Source of the DNA: an uncultured Lachnospiraceae bacterium
GTDB lineage: Bacteria > Bacillota > Clostridia > Lachnospirales > Lachnospiraceae
DNA length: 64,000 bases
Assembly: GCA_902787715.1 (NCBI GenBank)
Contig: CADAHQ010000002.1
Coordinates: 62,001-126,000 of the forward strand
Direction of reading: 5' to 3'
A program made the position numbers and the translations under genes. Below, one piece after another: positions 60,530 to 64,000 of this stretch. The notes beneath the pieces are model-generated. The model worked only from the letters and a program-made list of their open reading frames with translations. It did no database searches and was not told the origin of the DNA. The first letter of the stretch is position 1; every line of letters begins with the position of its first letter.

Positions 60530-62425
60530 ATGAAAACGACAGCGAAACGTGCCATCGTTCTGCTCATGATGCTGAGCCTTCTGCTTTCCTCACTCTCAAC
60601 GGCAATGGCAGATGATGACGACTGGTACACTTACACCTACAGTTACTGGGGCGATGAGATGGCATCTCCGAATGCCTACGCGGTGACAAACGTCATTTAC
60701 GCGAAGGACGTTGATCCGGAGTTGGGTTCTTTCTCCAATCCCACCAGTATCTTCACAATCGACGACCACGTATTTATCTGTGATACGAACAACAACCGTA
60801 TCGTAGAGCTGATCAAGAAAGACGGCAAATACGAACTGGTCCGCGAGATTTATACGGTTGAGGTTTCCACACTTCTCGCCGACGCCATGACCTTCAGCGG
60901 TCATGTGGATCCTACGCTGTACAATCCCACTGACATTTTTGTAAAGAAGACGACAGACAAGGAACGTGCGGAGCACTACGGCGAATACAAGGGCGATCCT
61001 TACGTATACCCGGATGTGCCGGAGACCAAGACCGACGATACCAAGACCGACGATACCAAGACCGATGAGACCGCAGCTCCCGAGGATAAGGGAGAGGAGA
61101 AGTCGGATGAGACGGCGGCCGATGACAGCGCCACTGCCACCTCGGAAGGTGACGAAGACGGTGAGAACGGCGAAAACGGCGAAAACGGCGAAAACGGTGA
61201 AAACGGTGAAAACGGTGAAAACGGCGAGAACTCCGATGGTGAGGGAGATAACGGCGAACCGTCGACCCCTCCGCCGGAGCGCAAGGAAAATATCATCAAG
61301 CAGAAGTTGGATTGCGACTACGATATTTTTATTGCAGACAAGCAGCACCATCGTGTAATCCATTGCGATTACGACTTAAATGTTATCAGTGTTATCCGTG
61401 ATCCGAAGGATGACACGCTCGGAAAGGATTTCATTTTCCGCCCTGAGCATATCGTAAACGACAACGCACACCGCACCTACGTGCAGGCAGAGGGCGTCGT
61501 TAACGGTTTGATGGAGTTCGACTCCCAGGGTGAATTTACCGGCTATGTCGGTGCGGCGAAGGTCGTTATCAGCTTCTTCCAGAGACTTTGGAGAAAGCTT
61601 CAGACCAAGGAACAGAAAAACCGAAGTGAACAGTATGTTCCTACCGAGTACAACAACTTAAGCCTTGACTCCCGCGGATTCATCTATGCGACCATCAGCG
61701 CGCTGGATGACCAGGATATCTACGCAGGAGTCGCAACACCGATTCGAAAACTGAACTCCATGGGTTCGGATATCCTGATTCGAAACGGTAGCCATTTCCC
61801 GATGGGTGATGTCAAGTGGGGTAACATTACATCGACCGCGAGCGGTGCATCGAAGTTCGTCGATGTCATCGCCTTCGAGAATGATACCTACTGCTGCCTG
61901 GATAAGACCAGAGGCAAGATTTTCGCTTACGACTTCCAGGGCAATCTCCTCTACGCGTTCGGTAACATCGGTTACTCCCGCGGACGTTTCACCCGCGTAA
62001 CCTCGATGGACAACCTCGACGAGGAGACCATCCTTGTGCTCGACGGTATGCGCGGATGTATCACCGAGTTCAGCATGACGTCCTATGGCAAGATGATCAA
62101 TGAAGCTCTCGACTTGTACAAGAAGGGCTACTACGATGAGTCGGCCAAGGTTTGGAAGGAAATTCTGCAGTACAACGGTAACTTCGAACTCGCTTACGTC
62201 GGTATCGGACGTGCACTGCTTCGTCAGGGCGAGTACAAGGAAGCCATGAAGTACTTCAAGAACGCTCACGACAGCGAGAACTATTCCAAGGCGTTCCGTC
62301 ACTATCGTGAGGAAGTAGTAGAGAAGTACATCCTCTATGCGGTTATCGCTCTGGCGGTATTGATTATTGTACCGAAGGTTATCCGCAAGATCAGAAGATT
62401 GCGAAAGGAGATTAAGGAAGCATGA
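60530..62425 (+). CDS. NHL/propeller and TPR membrane protein
   Basis: 631 residues with AAGGAGG upstream. Signal peptide about 1-27. Segments such as FTIDDHVFICDTNNNRIVEL are NHL-like propeller strands, interrupted at about 165-240 by an acidic Lys/Thr/Asp region and 7 GEN repeats. A TPR-like segment is at about 530-590 (ALDLYKKGYYDESAKVWKEIL, ALLRQGEYKEAMKYFKNA), and a membrane helix at about 600-618 with a basic tail. This is a likely extracytoplasmic adaptor; in related operons these proteins accompany the YIP1 protein. Stop overlaps the next start (ATGA). Confidence 0.85.
   Translation: MKTTAKRAIVLLMMLSLLLSSLSTAMADDDDWYTYTYSYWGDEMASPNAYAVTNVIYAKDVDPELGSFSNPTSIFTIDDHVFICDTNNNRIVELIKKDGKYELVREIYTVEVSTLLADAMTFSGHVDPTLYNPTDIFVKKTTDKERAEHYGEYKGDPYVYPDVPETKTDDTKTDDTKTDETAAPEDKGEEKSDETAADDSATATSEGDEDGENGENGENGENGENGENGENGENSDGEGDNGEPSTPPPERKENIIKQKLDCDYDIFIADKQHHRVIHCDYDLNVISVIRDPKDDTLGKDFIFRPEHIVNDNAHRTYVQAEGVVNGLMEFDSQGEFTGYVGAAKVVISFFQRLWRKLQTKEQKNRSEQYVPTEYNNLSLDSRGFIYATISALDDQDIYAGVATPIRKLNSMGSDILIRNGSHFPMGDVKWGNITSTASGASKFVDVIAFENDTYCCLDKTRGKIFAYDFQGNLLYAFGNIGYSRGRFTRVTSMDNLDEETILVLDGMRGCITEFSMTSYGKMINEALDLYKKGYYDESAKVWKEILQYNGNFELAYVGIGRALLRQGEYKEAMKYFKNAHDSENYSKAFRHYREEVVEKYILYAVIALAVLIIVPKVIRKIRRLRKEIKEA
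61159..61230 (+). repeat. 9-bp GEN-coding repeats
   Basis: GARAACGGY-type 9-bp units run head to tail within the propeller gene, giving seven Gly-Glu-Asn triplets. Copy number is likely to vary between strains. Confidence 0.85.
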
Positions 62426-63099
62426 GAAAATTACTCTCCAATATCGCATATTACTTTAAGGGTGAGGGCTGGCGCAACTACCGAAAGTCGTTCCGCTATG
62501 CATTTTACGTAATCCTTCATCCGTTCGACGGATTCTGGGATCTGACCCACGAAAAGCGCGGCTCCATGGGAGTTGCGCACACCATCGTAATCCTGACCGT
62601 GCTCACGCACCTTTGGGACCGGCGGTTTACAAACTTCATGTTGAACAACACGCAGTGGAGTAAGTTCAGTATCTGGCTGAACGTCCTCGGTATCCTGGTT
62701 CCCCTGATTATCTGGGTAGCCGCGAACTGGGGTATCACGACACTGTTCGACGGCAAGGGCCGGTTCAAGGATATCTACATGGGAACCGCCTACGCGCTGA
62801 CGCCGTATCCGATGATCGGTCTGCCGATGATTTTCCTGAGTAACGTGGTGACAAAAGAAGAGGGCGTGTTCTACACCTACTTCAACACCTTCGCACTGGT
62901 TTGGGCCGCATTCCTGGTTCTCTGTGCGGTGCTCATGATTCACGACTACTCGCTTCTGAAGGGCATCGTGGTTGTGCTTGCATCCATCGTCGGTATGGCA
63001 GTTATCATGTTCGTCGTATTGCTGTTCTTCAGTTTGATCAGCGACGCTGTCATGTACTTCGTCGCAATCTACAAAGAAATACTGTATCGAATAGGATAG
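62422..63099 (+). CDS. YIP1-family membrane protein
   Basis: 225 residues; its ATG overlaps the previous stop (ATGA). Five hydrophobic segments with the YIP1-type signature region around YALTPYPMIGLPMIFLS (about 125-140). It lies in the same operon as the giant binding protein, two permeases and the propeller protein. The function of bacterial YIP1 proteins is not established. Confidence 0.88.
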   Translation: MRKLLSNIAYYFKGEGWRNYRKSFRYAFYVILHPFDGFWDLTHEKRGSMGVAHTIVILTVLTHLWDRRFTNFMLNNTQWSKFSIWLNVLGILVPLIIWVAANWGITTLFDGKGRFKDIYMGTAYALTPYPMIGLPMIFLSNVVTKEEGVFYTYFNTFALVWAAFLVLCAVLMIHDYSLLKGIVVVLASIVGMAVIMFVVLLFFSLISDAVMYFVAIYKEILYRIG

Positions 63100-63118
63100 C
63101 GAGAAAGGAGGAATAGAG

Positions 63119-64000
63119 ATGAAAGCTTTCAAGAAGTATTTGAAAGATCATAAAGCGAAATTGATCGGATATCCGATTGCAATTGCAGTCATCGCAGTTC
63201 TCGTCCTGCTCGCGGTGCATTTCGGTAAACAGAAGTCTTCTGCTCCGGAGGAATTTACCATCTATCATCTGGAAGCAGAGGGAGCACTTCCCGTGGAAGT
63301 GATTGAGGGTGCCAACGGTTCGAAGATTGAATTCGACCCGAACACGACGCATTTTACGTATACGGATCGCTTCGGCCACAAGTGGTACTCGGACTCCTTG
63401 GCGGAGGACCCCACTCATGCAGAGCTTTCCGCACTGGTCCTGATAACGTATCAGAACAACATTGGTACACGGTATGAGCTCGATTCCGACACCGAGTCCG
63501 TGCAGAGAAAGAACTACACGTACGAGGTTGACCAGGCAGCGAAGAAGATTACCATCAATTACACAATCGGTAAGATTTCTCCTACCTACTATGTGCCTTG
63601 TGCGATTCCCGAGGCGCGTTACAACGAGATTCGTGAGTCGTTCCATACGGAAAATGCAGCCTCCAACAAGAGTGATATGCTTGCTTCCTACATCAAGATG
63701 ACGTGGGAAAAGGTTGACAAGCTCGACAACAAAAAATACCTCGATCTCTATCCGAAGATTGAGGAAGACCTGAAGGCGGGCGCTGTTATTTATCTTCTCC
63801 GCGACAATGTTCCGGAGTGGAAGAAGGCAAAGCTGCAGGGTATTCTCGAGGATGAGCTCGGTTATACCAAGGAAGACTGGGAAAAAGACCAGGAGCAGTA
63901 CTGTGAGGAAAGCAGCGGAACCAGTCAGCCCGCAGTCAACGTGACGCTGGAGGTTATGCTGGAAGGCGACGAGCTGGTAGTCAACGTTCCGTTTGAGAAG
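63119..64000 (+). CDS. DUF5696-like membrane-anchored protein, 3' truncated by window edge
   Basis: The ATG at 63119 follows AAAGGAGG by eight bases and the 294 codons remain open to the edge. Signal anchor at about 16-33 (IGYPIAIAVIAVLVLLAVHFG). The visible domain has an N-terminal beta-rich region (EEFTIYHLEAEGALPVEVI). The family assignment to DUF5696 is from its position after a YIP1 gene and its start, not from the full domain. It is the sixth gene of the operon. Confidence 0.7.
   Translation, partial: MKAFKKYLKDHKAKLIGYPIAIAVIAVLVLLAVHFGKQKSSAPEEFTIYHLEAEGALPVEVIEGANGSKIEFDPNTTHFTYTDRFGHKWYSDSLAEDPTHAELSALVLITYQNNIGTRYELDSDTESVQRKNYTYEVDQAAKKITINYTIGKISPTYYVPCAIPEARYNEIRESFHTENAASNKSDMLASYIKMTWEKVDKLDNKKYLDLYPKIEEDLKAGAVIYLLRDNVPEWKKAKLQGILEDELGYTKEDWEKDQEQYCEESSGTSQPAVNVTLEVMLEGDELVVNVPFEK

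Overview
The window reads as a chromosomal segment of an anaerobic, low-to-mid GC Firmicute of the Lachnospiraceae/Clostridia type, probably from gut or rumen. The evidence is indirect: Shine-Dalgarno starts of the AAGGAGG kind, T-box leaders on proS and ileS, a YtrA-type GntR/ABC operon, CBS-domain Mn-dependent pyrophosphatase, ATP-dependent PEP carboxykinase, a surface-anchored GH5 cellulase, many TP-rich lipoproteins, and a large sugar ABC operon with YIP1 and DUF5696-like proteins. No tRNA, rRNA, IS element, prophage or cas gene was found.

Layout: 1-2.7 kb, an edge-truncated secreted protein and an acidic membrane protein. 2.7-7.7 kb, a phosphoesterase and a ParB-like/BMP fusion on the minus strand, divergent from a GntR-ABC operon with a clear operator. 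7.8-13.2 kb, the cellulase, a long palindrome, an XRE regulator and pckA. 13.5-16.2 kb, a fused permease-ATPase, then an approximately 870-nt promoter-to-terminator region without a convincing gene, full of 57-bp stem-loop repeats. 16.3-23.1 kb, pyrophosphatase, cytidylate-kinase-like protein, UPF0340 protein, small membrane proteins and T-box-controlled proS. 23.3-31.5 kb, an accessory-looking cluster with ECF sigma/anti-sigma, lipoproteins, a Cys-rich protein paired with a small radical SAM enzyme, and a C39-like peptidase. 31.6-35.3 kb, T-box-controlled IleRS2. 35.4-37.0 kb, four successive tandem-repeat families followed by a nuclease-like gene. 37.2-41.3 kb, amidase, two NUDIX genes and an FGGY kinase. 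41.5-48.0 kb, a sugar ABC transporter and glycogen phosphorylase. 48.2-53.7 kb, CCA-adding enzyme, PutP-type symporter and membrane proteins. 53.8-54.2 kb, five hairpins spaced 94-95 bp apart. 54.3-64 kb, an AraC regulator divergent from a six-gene ABC-type operon that runs off the window.

The metabolic genes fit a polysaccharide-degrading fermenter: surface cellulase, two MalFG-type importers, FGGY sugar kinase, glycogen phosphorylase and PEP carboxykinase. The most unusual content is non-coding: three different arrays of regularly spaced stem-loops (15.5-16.1, 35.7-36.0 and 53.8-54.2 kb), a 243-bp imperfect palindrome, and genes whose last codons plus stop are repeated just downstream.
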